The position numbers and the translations under genes are program-made. From Gammaproteobacteria bacterium (GTDB lineage Bacteria > Pseudomonadota > Gammaproteobacteria > Steroidobacterales > Steroidobacteraceae), in the NCBI GenBank assembly GCA_027366635.1, contig DAHXNE010000111.1, positions 1 to 63,674 on the forward strand: a stretch of DNA of 63,674 nucleotides. The letters run 5' to 3'. The notes under the pieces were generated by a model, which searched no databases, was not told where the DNA came from, and was given only the letters and a program-made list of their open reading frames with translations. Shown here piece after piece: positions 8,955 to 17,637 of this stretch (its first letter is position 1; each line of letters begins with the position of its first letter).

Positions 8955-10073
8955 ATGACACCGCAACGTCGCAAAAACATCCTGTTGGTCGGAAACTGGC
9001 GCTCCGACACCGGCTATGCGTGGAAGATGATCGAGCGCTTCTGGATCGCGATCGCGCGAGCATTTCCGGACCGGCAGACGTTTCTCTGCTTCCCCGAGGT
9101 CCGGACAGTCAATCCGGAGATTCCGGCCGCCGGCATCAAGGTGGAGGAATTTGCCTTCGATTTTCGCCACCCGGATGTCCTTGCGAAATTCTGCCGCGAT
9201 CGTGACGTCGAACTCATCTACCTCACCGACCGGCCGTACACCTCCCGCGTCTACTCCAGGCTGAGACACAGCGGCGTCCGGCGCATCGTCGTTCACGATC
9301 ACACGCCGGGACAGCGAACCCGCCCCTCCGCCGCGAAATCCGTGCTCAAGAGAATGGCCGCTCGGACTCTCGGCGCCGATGCGTACATTGCCTGCTCGGA
9401 GCAGGTGCTGGAGCGCTTCGTAACCGTGGGCTGTCTCCCGAGAGCCCGCTGTCACCTGGCCCGCAACGGCATCGATATCTCGCAGTTTCCTCAACCGAAC
9501 CCGACGATACGAGCCGAGCTCAAAATTTCTCCGGACACCGTGTTGATCGTCTCCTGCTCACGTTTACACCCCTACAAGCGAGTTCACGACATCGTCGATG
9601 CCGCCGCCCTGCTCGGCGATCTCGACGTGCGTTTTATTCATATCGGTGACGGACCGGACCTCGCCTTATTGCAAGCCCGCATCCACGCGCACAGCCTGGA
9701 GCAGCGGTTCACTCTGCTCGGCGCTAGAAGTGACGTTGCGCAGGTGCTGTCCGGCTGCGACATCGCCGTCCACGCCTCGAGTGGCGAGGTCGGCCTGTGC
9801 CTGGCGATCCTGGAATTCATGGCCACGGGACTGGCGCTCGCCGTCACCGACGAGCCCAGTGTCTCAAGGGTAATCAAACCCGGGATGACAGGTATTACAT
9901 TTGCGCATGCCGACGTCGGCGCACTCGCCGGATCGCTCCGCGCGCTCGCAACGGACCCGGACTTGCGCAGACGTTTAGGACAAGCCGCGCGCGCAGCGGT
10001 TGAATCGAACCACTCAGTTCAAGACACCATCAATGCCGTCGTACATGTTGTTCAGCATGCACTATCCCATTGA
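8955..10073 (+). CDS. Glycosyltransferase family 4
   Basis: It is a GT-B fold retaining glycosyltransferase of about 372 aa. The C-terminal half carries the nucleotide-sugar site: SCSRLHPYKRVHD near 200, GDGPDLALL near 235, and SSGEVGLCLAILEFMATG near 275-292, which replaces the usual E-x7-E loop (E-V-G-L-C-L-A-I-L-E). The ATG at 8955 is preferred because the Rossmann strand KNILLVGNW follows at once; a GTG at 8895 would add an unmatched Arg/Ala-rich leader. It follows the AMP-ligase by about 100 nt on the same strand and probably shares its transcript. The sugar and acceptor cannot be told. Confidence 0.85.
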   Translation: MTPQRRKNILLVGNWRSDTGYAWKMIERFWIAIARAFPDRQTFLCFPEVRTVNPEIPAAGIKVEEFAFDFRHPDVLAKFCRDRDVELIYLTDRPYTSRVYSRLRHSGVRRIVVHDHTPGQRTRPSAAKSVLKRMAARTLGADAYIACSEQVLERFVTVGCLPRARCHLARNGIDISQFPQPNPTIRAELKISPDTVLIVSCSRLHPYKRVHDIVDAAALLGDLDVRFIHIGDGPDLALLQARIHAHSLEQRFTLLGARSDVAQVLSGCDIAVHASSGEVGLCLAILEFMATGLALAVTDEPSVSRVIKPGMTGITFAHADVGALAGSLRALATDPDLRRRLGQAARAAVESNHSVQDTINAVVHVVQHALSH

Positions 10074-10208
10074 CTCTTCCTATCAGACGGACGCCGAACG
10101 CCAGATCCGCCACCGAGACCGCAGCCATTGCCACATCGATTGTCAGCAGCCCTGATCGACTCCGTCCGATGGAACCAGATCTTCCAAAGCGTCACCATCT
10201 TTCGAGAC

Positions 10209-11456
10209 TCAACCCTTCTCGCAGGCCGCAACGCTCTCAAATGCATCGATTAGCGTCTTTCCAATAACCGAATAGGCATATGACTTCTCAGCGAGATCCC
10301 GGGCTTCGCGCGACAGCCGCGCTCTCAGCATCGGGTCTTCAAACAGCCCAACAATCTCTCTGCAAAATTCCCGAGAATCCTTCGCAAAAACGACATTCCG
10401 CCCATGTTGCACATCTATTCCCTCACAGGCGACAGGATGCGCAACGACCGGCTTACCCATTGCAAGCGCGTCCAATATCTTCAACTTTGTTCCGCCTCCG
10501 TCCGTGATTGGACACACATACACAGAGGCCCCTGCTACGAAGGGCCGCACATCAGGAACAAACCCGTGAACCCTGAAATTCCTGTCACGTTCGGCAAGCG
10601 CGAGCAATGGCCCCGGGGGATTCCCGCCGACCACATCCATGGTCACATCCGGACGAAGACGCTTCAATTCCGGCCAAATCTGGTTCGCAAAGAACAGCAT
10701 CGCCGACGCATTTGCATAACGCGACAGCGTTCCGGCGAAAACCAGGCTATTGGGCCGCTCGCCTCCGTTACTAGGAGAAAAGTAGTTCGTGTCGACTCCA
10801 TTCGGAACTTCAACAATCGAGACACCAGGAGCCACGCGCCTTAATCGATCGGAATCAAGATCCGAACATGTGATGTTAAGGGAAAATTTCGGGCAAACAC
10901 GGCGTTCGTATTGCCTCAGTCGAACCCCTTCTTGCCAAAAATACAGTTGCTTGACCGGATTTCTCTCTGTGCGCGCGCGGCGCAACATCATATGTGATTC
11001 AATATTATGATGATCGAGAGTCAGCGCCGATCGCGTGAAGTAACGCCGGTAAGGCGCAAGACTTATGGTATCAAAGTGCACCACATCGAAATCCACTCTG
11101 GCATTCCACTCGACCGCCACGGCCTCCGCGGTTTCCGCTCGGAGCCATCGGGTCGTATACGGATGAGCGCCAAGAAGACTACGTGCCGCGAGCCGCGCTT
11201 GACCCCAATGCTGCAATTCCGACGGGATTGGGAGAAAGCGAACCTCCGCACAATACTCTTCAAGATGTTGTCGAGCCTCTGCGAGCCCTGCGTTCACATC
11301 GCCCAATTGTTCTGCAATGAGCTTCTGCTGCACAAAGGCAAGCAGGTACACCTCATGCGCGCGAGCCAATTCTCGGACCAAGTGATAGCTTCTTTGAAGA
11401 ACCCCTCTGCCGGTCGCGGGATATGGGACCAAATGAGAAAGCCAAAGGATCTTCAT
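10209..11456 (-). CDS. Glycosyltransferase, PEP-CTERM/XrtA-associated (Stp1/TIGR03087-like)
   Basis: It is a GT-B protein beginning MKILWLSHLVPYP-x2-GRG, the N-terminal pattern of the XrtA-associated sugar transferases of TIGR03087 type. The donor domain has FAGTLSRYAN near 250, NPPGPLLAL and the late segment GGGTKLKILDALAMGKPVVAHP (about 342-363). The ATG at 11456 is taken because the upstream in-frame extension is not family-like. It is monocistronic and leftward, with GT genes on both sides pointing the other way. Base composition by eye is distinctly less GC-rich than the core genes after 25 kb. The donor and acceptor sugars are unknown. Confidence 0.82.
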   Translation of the reverse strand: MKILWLSHLVPYPATGRGVLQRSYHLVRELARAHEVYLLAFVQQKLIAEQLGDVNAGLAEARQHLEEYCAEVRFLPIPSELQHWGQARLAARSLLGAHPYTTRWLRAETAEAVAVEWNARVDFDVVHFDTISLAPYRRYFTRSALTLDHHNIESHMMLRRARTERNPVKQLYFWQEGVRLRQYERRVCPKFSLNITCSDLDSDRLRRVAPGVSIVEVPNGVDTNYFSPSNGGERPNSLVFAGTLSRYANASAMLFFANQIWPELKRLRPDVTMDVVGGNPPGPLLALAERDRNFRVHGFVPDVRPFVAGASVYVCPITDGGGTKLKILDALAMGKPVVAHPVACEGIDVQHGRNVVFAKDSREFCREIVGLFEDPMLRARLSREARDLAEKSYAYSVIGKTLIDAFESVAACEKG

Positions 11457-11792
11457 TGAAAAATGCCCGCCGTTTTCCGATGAGCGCTGAAGGTAGGTTC
11501 TTTCGAGAGCTGAGAATGGCAGTATGGCGAATGACTCATACGAAACTGGCAATCACGAATAGAGGACATGACCTCTTGGAAGGCCGAAACTCTGAGCCAC
11601 CATGAACTTCCAATGACGACATGCATACTCGATTAAGTTTACATACACTATATCGCGACGAACGGCCAATCTTTTCAACCATGAATTCTACGGTTCACTC
11701 CCCAAAATATCTCAACGGATACGGCAAGTTGTTCCACGTTCGGGGTGTCTACGCATGATGTTACCCAGGACTGTTGTGATAGTCATTAAGTG
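11457..11792 (+). other. Divergent intergenic region without a gene
   Basis: About 330 nt between the start of the leftward TIGR03087-like glycosyltransferase and the rightward family 2 glycosyltransferase. It is AT-richer than its surroundings, with several TA-rich stretches near 11635-11660, and should hold the promoters of both genes. I see no convincing coding frame, RNA gene, long inverted repeat or sigma-54 site. Confidence 0.5.
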
Positions 11793-12929
11793 ATGATCAT
11801 GAAGATCGTTTTTTGGCTCTGCATTGCAGCTTCTTCATACAGTTACTTCGGGTATCCGATTCTGTTGCTCCTGTTTCGCGAAAAAAGGAGCCGCGGCATC
11901 AAAAAGTCTGCGCCCATTAAAAAAGTTGCGGTCATTATAGCTGCGCGCAACGAAGCGGCGAAGATCGCCGAGAAGCTCGACAATACTCTGGAGCTGGAGC
12001 GACGGGGTCTCGAACTCGATTTGATCGTGGCGTCCGACTGTTCCGACGATGCTACTGATTCCATCGTGCACGGCTACGAGGATCGTGGCATACGCTTGGT
12101 GCGCTCACCCGAGCGTCGCGGGAAGGAACATGCGCAGGGACTTGCGGTCGCCGCCACGGACGCTGATGTAATCGTATTTACGGACGCCGGCACGATACTG
12201 CCTGCTGACGCATTGGCGCACGTCGTGGAAGCGTTTGGGGATCCCGAGGTTGGCGCGGTCTCCAGCATCGACCGGTTTATCTCTTCGGACGGTACGCTGC
12301 AGGGGGAAGGCGCCTATGTCCGCTATGAGATGTGGCTGCGCGATCTGGAAACGCGGTTTCACTCCCTCGTGGGGCTCAGCGGGTCGTTTTTTGCGGCACG
12401 GCGTAGCGTATGCCAGCGCTGGGACGATCGGGTTCAGAGCGATTTCGGGACGGCGCTCAGTTGCGCCCAGCTGGGCTTGCGGGCAGTGTCCGATCGCCGG
12501 CTCATCGGCTACTACAAGGATATCTCGGATACCCGTAAGGAATACCAACGGAAGGTTCGCACCGTCGTTCGCGGGATGAACTCCCTGCGGATCCGCGCCG
12601 AAGTCCTCAATTTTGTCCGGTACGGCCGCTTTTCCTTCGAGGTGTTCAGCCACAAGGTCATGCGGTGGGCGACGCCCTGGTTCTTGCTCAGCGCGCTCAT
12701 CGTAAGCGCGACACTCGCGGCGCAAGACTCTGCATTTAGGATTCTCGTTGCAGGTCAGCTCGCCTTCTACCTGGCACCTGCCATCTCGCGGGTCATCCCG
12801 GGTCTCCGCCGCATTGGGCCGATCCGCATCGGCATTTACTTTGTCGAGGTCAATTTAGCCATCCTGCATGCCGCGGTGCTGGTGCTGGCCGGCCGTACCA
12901 TCCTGACGTGGGAGCCGTCGAAGCGGTGA
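11793..12929 (+). CDS. Membrane-bound glycosyltransferase family 2
   Basis: It is a GT-A fold enzyme anchored in the membrane. An N-terminal hydrophobic segment is followed by the nucleotide-sugar domain starting KKVAVIIAARNEA (about residues 45-57). VASDCSDDATD and FTDAGT are the acidic metal/nucleotide motifs near 90 and 131. A Q-x2-W-like region was not located with confidence. The last 100 residues hold two or three membrane spans. ATGs at 11793 and 11799 and a GTG at 11790 are all possible starts. It overlaps the aminotransferase-like gene by 4 nt if that gene starts at GTG 12926. It resembles processive or lipid-linked EPS transferases, and the donor is unknown. Confidence 0.82.
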   Translation: MIMKIVFWLCIAASSYSYFGYPILLLLFREKRSRGIKKSAPIKKVAVIIAARNEAAKIAEKLDNTLELERRGLELDLIVASDCSDDATDSIVHGYEDRGIRLVRSPERRGKEHAQGLAVAATDADVIVFTDAGTILPADALAHVVEAFGDPEVGAVSSIDRFISSDGTLQGEGAYVRYEMWLRDLETRFHSLVGLSGSFFAARRSVCQRWDDRVQSDFGTALSCAQLGLRAVSDRRLIGYYKDISDTRKEYQRKVRTVVRGMNSLRIRAEVLNFVRYGRFSFEVFSHKVMRWATPWFLLSALIVSATLAAQDSAFRILVAGQLAFYLAPAISRVIPGLRRIGPIRIGIYFVEVNLAILHAAVLVLAGRTILTWEPSKR

Positions 12930-14089
12930 GATTCGCCGCGCTTCCTCCCGTCCGTCGACCCGTTCCGCTCCGCCGGGGCGGATCCGCAACGCACCTGTCG
13001 CTGCGCCGCTTCTTCGGGAATCGCCCGATTACCCTGTACGCCTCCGGAACCGCAGCGCTGGCCCACGCCATTGCGCGCTGCGCGGTCCGCGCATCTGTCG
13101 ATGCACCAGAAGTAATTCTTCCTGCGTACGGCTGTCCGGACCTCGTCGCAGCGTGTACTCACGCCGCCGTACATCCCCGGCTCGTAGACATTGCCGCCTC
13201 AGGCTGGGCCTTCGACACCGACAGACTCCTGGGCAGCCTTTCGAGTCGAACGGTCGCCATCGTCTCCGTCAACCTTCTGGGAATCCCGGATGGGACCCCG
13301 GGGCTTGCCGATCTGTGTCGCCAGCGCGGCATTGCCCTGATCCAGGACAGCGCACAATTTCTGCCGCGGCAGCCGATCGAGTGGCCCGGCGATTACGTCA
13401 TCCTGAGCTTCGGTCGCGGCAAGCCTTTGAATTTACTTCATGGCGGGGCACTCATCGAGCCCGTGAGCGCCATCGCCGACTCCATGTCCCATCCGGCAAG
13501 CGACAGCTTCCGTGACCGGCTGATGAACAGCCGCGCTGCGGCGCTCGCATTCAATGTTCTGACGCACCCCCACCCGTACCGACTGCTCTCCCTCCTACCC
13601 GGCACGGGGTTCGGACAGGTCGTTTACACGCCCTTGCTGAATCCCTCTCCTCTGTCTCCGACTCAATTCCCGCGCGTGGACGCCGCCTTCGATCAATACC
13701 AGCGGCACCGGTCCTACGATCGCCAGATCTGGGCACCCGCACTCGCGGAATGGACGTCCTTCGGAATTCGAGCCCTGCAGCCTGACGGCCCGTCCGTCCA
13801 ATCCGAGCCGTTGCGCCTGACCTTATTGGCCCCCGATCGAGTCGCCCGCGACCAGATCCTGAACCGGCTCAATCACCAACATCTCGGCGCGTCACGGCTC
13901 TACGGAACCGACCTTGCGCATGTCGCTGGAACCCCAGACATGGTTCGAGATCAAGGTCCTTTTCCCAATGCCACCGCGCTCGCGGATTCTCTCTTCACCC
14001 TGCCCACCCACAGCTTGGTGACTTCGCGCATCGTTCAACAGGCAACCGCCTGTATTCGGGATTGGCATAATTCCCGCGGCGCTGACTGA
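12926..14089 (+). CDS. DegT/DnrJ/EryC1/StrS-family PLP aminotransferase-like protein
   Basis: It is probably a sugar aminotransferase (fold type I, PLP). Family features in order: YASGTAALAHAI (PLP phosphate region, about 33-44), EVILPAYGCPDLV, a VNLLGIPDG segment, QDSAQFL (the Asp that contacts the pyridine N) and SFGRGKPLNLLHGG, where the lysine is the likely Schiff-base residue. The GRGKPLN loop is unusual for the family, so activity is not certain. The GTG at 12926 overlaps the upstream stop by 4 nt and has GGGAG about 11 nt upstream; a GTG at 12908 is the alternative. Pairing with a GT2 suggests an amino sugar in the repeat unit. Confidence 0.72.
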   Translation: MRFAALPPVRRPVPLRRGGSATHLSLRRFFGNRPITLYASGTAALAHAIARCAVRASVDAPEVILPAYGCPDLVAACTHAAVHPRLVDIAASGWAFDTDRLLGSLSSRTVAIVSVNLLGIPDGTPGLADLCRQRGIALIQDSAQFLPRQPIEWPGDYVILSFGRGKPLNLLHGGALIEPVSAIADSMSHPASDSFRDRLMNSRAAALAFNVLTHPHPYRLLSLLPGTGFGQVVYTPLLNPSPLSPTQFPRVDAAFDQYQRHRSYDRQIWAPALAEWTSFGIRALQPDGPSVQSEPLRLTLLAPDRVARDQILNRLNHQHLGASRLYGTDLAHVAGTPDMVRDQGPFPNATALADSLFTLPTHSLVTSRIVQQATACIRDWHNSRGAD

Positions 14090-14131
14090 ATTCCCGAGAA
14101 AACCCACCGTCATCTTCCGGCGCTGACTACG

Positions 14132-14899
14132 CTATGCGTAGAAGCTCAAGAGAATGCGCTCCTTGCTCCCGATCATCTCGCGCACATCGTCGGCAATCGC
14201 ACCGAGCTCGTGCGCCTCGGTAGTCGACGCGTTTACCCGCTCTTCGTCACGGAAGAATGCGGCAACTCTTTCCTGATCAAAGAACTCCGGCTTCAACTGC
14301 GTCGCAAGCTCTTTTAATCCCTCATTCAATTTTTCATTGAAGATGACGTGATCCACAATGCTCTCGTCCCTGGCATATTGCAGCAGATCCACGTGTTTAG
14401 GTTTCTTTAAAATCGTCTTCTCCGGCCGGGACAATGAGAGCATGAGATAACGGTACGACATAAAGCCCAGATTGTAGGTCTTTGGAATCCGCTCAAACCC
14501 TTCGCCAAGCACCGCCGCATTCTCATATTCCAGCATGAATCGAAGCCATTCGTTGAATGCGTCGGGCGCACGAGAGTACAAATCCGCCTTGCCTTGCTTC
14601 TCGAAATTCTTGTACAACGCCCCCCGGCGATCCAAACCGTACCGGAAGAGCGATGAATACTGCGAGACCGGGCGTCTGATCGTTATGAAGTAAAATGCCG
14701 ATCTATTCGGACGAGTCCCGATTCTCCCGTGCTTCGACTCCTTTACCAGCGCAAGCGTGCAGGTTTCATTTAGGAATCGGCTCACGAATGTAGAGCCTGT
14801 CTTCTGAAGATCCAGATAGACCAACTGACCGAAGTCGTGCATGACCTCACTCCCGTCGAGATGAACCACAATTTTAGCCATCGGCCTGCGGATCGGCAC
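14132..14899 (-). CDS. Sulfotransferase-like protein
   Basis: It is a small sulfotransferase-fold protein of about 255 aa. The 5'-PSB-like loop LQKTGSTFVSRFL lies near 30-42 and the 3'-PB-like segment FITIRRPVSQYSS near 71-83, the arrangement of carbohydrate sulfotransferases. It belongs to a class different from the enzyme at 1953-3062. No signal peptide is visible. An internal ATG at 14881 is an equally good start. It ends the leftward run phosphatase, ligase, GT, flippase, sulfotransferase, 59 nt after the flippase. Its gene is less GC-rich than the core. Sulfation of a repeat-unit sugar is the likely job, with the acceptor unknown. Confidence 0.75.
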   Translation of the reverse strand: MPIRRPMAKIVVHLDGSEVMHDFGQLVYLDLQKTGSTFVSRFLNETCTLALVKESKHGRIGTRPNRSAFYFITIRRPVSQYSSLFRYGLDRRGALYKNFEKQGKADLYSRAPDAFNEWLRFMLEYENAAVLGEGFERIPKTYNLGFMSYRYLMLSLSRPEKTILKKPKHVDLLQYARDESIVDHVIFNEKLNEGLKELATQLKPEFFDQERVAAFFRDEERVNASTTEAHELGAIADDVREMIGSKERILLSFYA

Positions 14900-14958
14900 T
14901 CCGCAGCGAAATTATCTCATTTCGCTTCCGGCCGACTTCCATAGGCAACGCCCGAGAG

Positions 14959-16452
14959 CTATCGCTCAGAGGCCACTCGATTCAGCTTGTCGAGCGGCCA
15001 TGGAAGATTGATGAGCGCAGAAGCATCAATCGTCCGAATCGTTCGGATTCCGACAACGACCAGGGCTATCGCCGCTGCCAACCAGATTACTGATTTGATC
15101 AGCAGATCGATCACGATCGGCTCAACCGGCAACAGCACATTTGCGCACAGATATGCGACGATGCTGACAATGCTGAATACACCGATCAAACCGAGGTTGA
15201 ATCCGGGGTCGTAGTAGCGTCGCGATATGTGCCGAGTGTAGACGAAACTCACGCCGAAGGCGAAACACTGTGCCTCCGCGGCGCCCATCAAGCCGTAGCG
15301 GGGAACCAATAGAAGATACGCCACGGTCATGACCACTGCCGTGACGTACTGGCAGGCGCTGCTGACTTTCGTATGTTCGGTGACGAGAAAGCCGAAATTG
15401 AAGAACCATCTCAAATTATTCAATACGAATCCGAAGGTAAGAATCGGCACCACAGCCGCGGCCGCGTAGAAGGGCTTCGTCGCCATCAGCCTGATGGCAG
15501 GTTCCGCGAAAATGCTGATTCCCAGACCGCCCAAAAACAACGCCATGGCGATCCCGACGAATGCCACCCGAAACTTCCGTGGACCGTCAGGCTCCTTGAA
15601 GTACCGATAGCTCATAGGTCCCCAATGCTGGATAAATGGACCCCAAATGACCATGCCGGCGACCGCCGCAAACCTCAGACCGAGCTCCAACCGCCCGACG
15701 GCAGTCAGGTTATCCAATATCCGCAAATACACGCCCCCGGCGGACCCGGTATAAAGACCCGCCAAACCCGAAAGCCACAGGGGCCAGCAGAACTGAACCA
15801 TTCGTCGAGTCATTCCCCAGTCGAAAGCCGGGGCTTCGCATGCCGCGACATAAAGCGTAAGGCCCAAGCCGAGTGCGACGGACGAGATGACCCCGCTCAA
15901 CACGACTCCGAGCACGCCTTCTCGCCAGTACACCACCAAGAGTACGTTGAGCGCCACTTGGAGCAGAAGCTTCGCCATGCTGACGGCCAAAAAAAGGCGT
16001 GAGCGCGAATGCATCTGCAAGTACACCATCCCGTTGTCTTCGACCGGTCTGCTCACCAGATTGACTGCAAAGATCCCCAGCGCAAGTGCGTACTTGCGGT
16101 CTCCAAAAATGATCTCTGATCCGACCCCGCGCAGGAGTATGAGCGCCACCATGCTGAGAACACTGACCGCGCTCGTCAGTCCCAAGGCGCCCCAGATGAC
16201 CGTGCGCCTCTCACGTCCCTCCGGCGCGTCAAAGTAGAACTTGGGCACCGCCATACGCAGTCTCGCCCCAAAGATCGGCTCGAACACTGCCAGCGTGACC
16301 ATCATCAGGCCGATGACGCCATAATCCGCAGGCGTCAGATACCGGGTGTAGATCGGCAACATCACGAAACCGACGAATCGCCGCGCCAGATTCGCGACCG
16401 CGTAGGTTGCGGTATGCCCTAGAAAGCTCGAAGACTTCCGCTTAGCCGCCAC
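14959..16452 (-). CDS. Polysaccharide flippase (Wzx/MATE-like, MVF superfamily)
   Basis: This hydrophobic 497-aa protein has about 12-14 predicted membrane helices spread along its length, as in Wzx/RfbX flippases. It would move the undecaprenyl-diphosphate-linked repeat unit across the inner membrane. The N-terminus (LGHTATYAVANLARRFVGFVMLPIYTR, positions about 10-36) carries the usual first helix with an R-x-YTRYLTPADYG loop typical of the family. It lies 33 nt after the GT at 16486 and 59 nt before the sulfotransferase, on the same strand as the O-antigen ligase-like gene. Together they form a Wzx/Wzy-dependent pathway. No odd features were seen. Confidence 0.88.
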   Translation of the reverse strand: MAAKRKSSSFLGHTATYAVANLARRFVGFVMLPIYTRYLTPADYGVIGLMMVTLAVFEPIFGARLRMAVPKFYFDAPEGRERRTVIWGALGLTSAVSVLSMVALILLRGVGSEIIFGDRKYALALGIFAVNLVSRPVEDNGMVYLQMHSRSRLFLAVSMAKLLLQVALNVLLVVYWREGVLGVVLSGVISSVALGLGLTLYVAACEAPAFDWGMTRRMVQFCWPLWLSGLAGLYTGSAGGVYLRILDNLTAVGRLELGLRFAAVAGMVIWGPFIQHWGPMSYRYFKEPDGPRKFRVAFVGIAMALFLGGLGISIFAEPAIRLMATKPFYAAAAVVPILTFGFVLNNLRWFFNFGFLVTEHTKVSSACQYVTAVVMTVAYLLLVPRYGLMGAAEAQCFAFGVSFVYTRHISRRYYDPGFNLGLIGVFSIVSIVAYLCANVLLPVEPIVIDLLIKSVIWLAAAIALVVVGIRTIRTIDASALINLPWPLDKLNRVASER

Positions 16453-16485
16453 GGACGCGCTCCATCGCCGCCGCGCGCATTATCT

Positions 16486-17637
16486 TCACCCGCACCGGTC
16501 ACTCTCCCCTGCGATCATCCTCCCAATCAGATGCACATACAGCGCTCGCATCCTTTCGGCATTCTTTTGGGCGGAGTACGTCTCCAAAGTCGACACTGCC
16601 TTTCGCATCGCAATCGGACGGGCATCGGCACGTAGGGCTCGGAGAACCCCTTCCTTGTAGCCGCTGGCGTCATGCCGATGCACGAGAAACTCCTCCGGAA
16701 CAACCCTGGTCAGCCCGCCGACCGCATGGGCCACGAGCGGAACTCCCAAGGCACTCGCTTCCAGCGCGGTCATGGGCATACCCTCATGGTCCGAGCAATT
16801 CACGAGCACATTCAGCCCGCCCAGGCACGTGGCAATGTCGTCACGATGTCCGTGGAAATTGATCAATTCCGCGACCTGCAAGCGTCGCGCAAGCTCCACC
16901 AGCATCGGACGCAGGGGGCCATCACCGAAAACGTGAAATCTGAACTGCCGCGTCGGTCGATCCGCATTGAGGAGCGCCGCCATTCCGATGAACAGATCGA
17001 CACGCTTCACGTCAACGAGCCTCCCGATGAGCCCAATGTGCGCAGCGTCGGGATCCACCGTTCTGAAATCCGCTATGCCGCGGTCTGCTCTCACCGCATC
17101 AGCGTCGACGCCGTTCTCGATTACGATGACCTTGTCCTGGCCAAACTGCTCAACCAGTACCTGGCCTAACGTGTCGCTGACGGCCACAATCTTGCGCTGT
17201 AACACACTCCCGCACCAGTGATCGAGGGCGAAGACTGCTTGATTGACCGCACCTCTTACTCCGCGGCGCGGACGCCGCTCACTGCCACCATGAGTGGTGC
17301 GCACACAGGGGACATTCCGGCTCAGCCGATTGGCAATCGAACCCAGTATGTTTTCTTTGATTCGGTGCGTGTGCACCACATCCGGTCGCCACTGTTGCAA
17401 ATTATGGCGCAGGCGCAGCACTATCCCCGCAGCTCCAGTCCGTCGCTCATCGACAATGCGAACATCGATACCCGCCGAACGCAGCTTTGCGGCAAGTCTT
17501 CCGTCATTCAAGAGCACGGCCGCGACCTCGTTCCCGGGTGTGCGAGCCAAGTGGGACATGAGCGTGAACGCCTGCGCCTCCGCTCCCGCCCACAAATCAC
17601 CCGATGCGATGTGCAGTACCCGCAACGAATGCGTCAT
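16486..17637 (-). CDS. Glycosyltransferase family 4
   Basis: It is a GT-B enzyme of 383 aa. The N-terminus LRVLHIASGDLWAGAEAQAF (5-24) is the glycine-rich acceptor-side loop of family 4. The donor domain has IGLIGRLVDVKRVDLFI (about 203-219) and FGDGPLRPM. A late segment (NCSDHEGMPMTALEASALGVP, around 293-313) holds the E-x7-E pair. Its ATG overlaps the stop of the O-antigen ligase-like gene upstream by 4 nt (ATGA), so the two are translationally coupled. It is part of the phosphatase-ligase-GT-flippase-sulfotransferase operon. The sugar is not predictable. Confidence 0.87.
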   Translation of the reverse strand: MTHSLRVLHIASGDLWAGAEAQAFTLMSHLARTPGNEVAAVLLNDGRLAAKLRSAGIDVRIVDERRTGAAGIVLRLRHNLQQWRPDVVHTHRIKENILGSIANRLSRNVPCVRTTHGGSERRPRRGVRGAVNQAVFALDHWCGSVLQRKIVAVSDTLGQVLVEQFGQDKVIVIENGVDADAVRADRGIADFRTVDPDAAHIGLIGRLVDVKRVDLFIGMAALLNADRPTRQFRFHVFGDGPLRPMLVELARRLQVAELINFHGHRDDIATCLGGLNVLVNCSDHEGMPMTALEASALGVPLVAHAVGGLTRVVPEEFLVHRHDASGYKEGVLRALRADARPIAMRKAVSTLETYSAQKNAERMRALYVHLIGRMIAGESDRCG

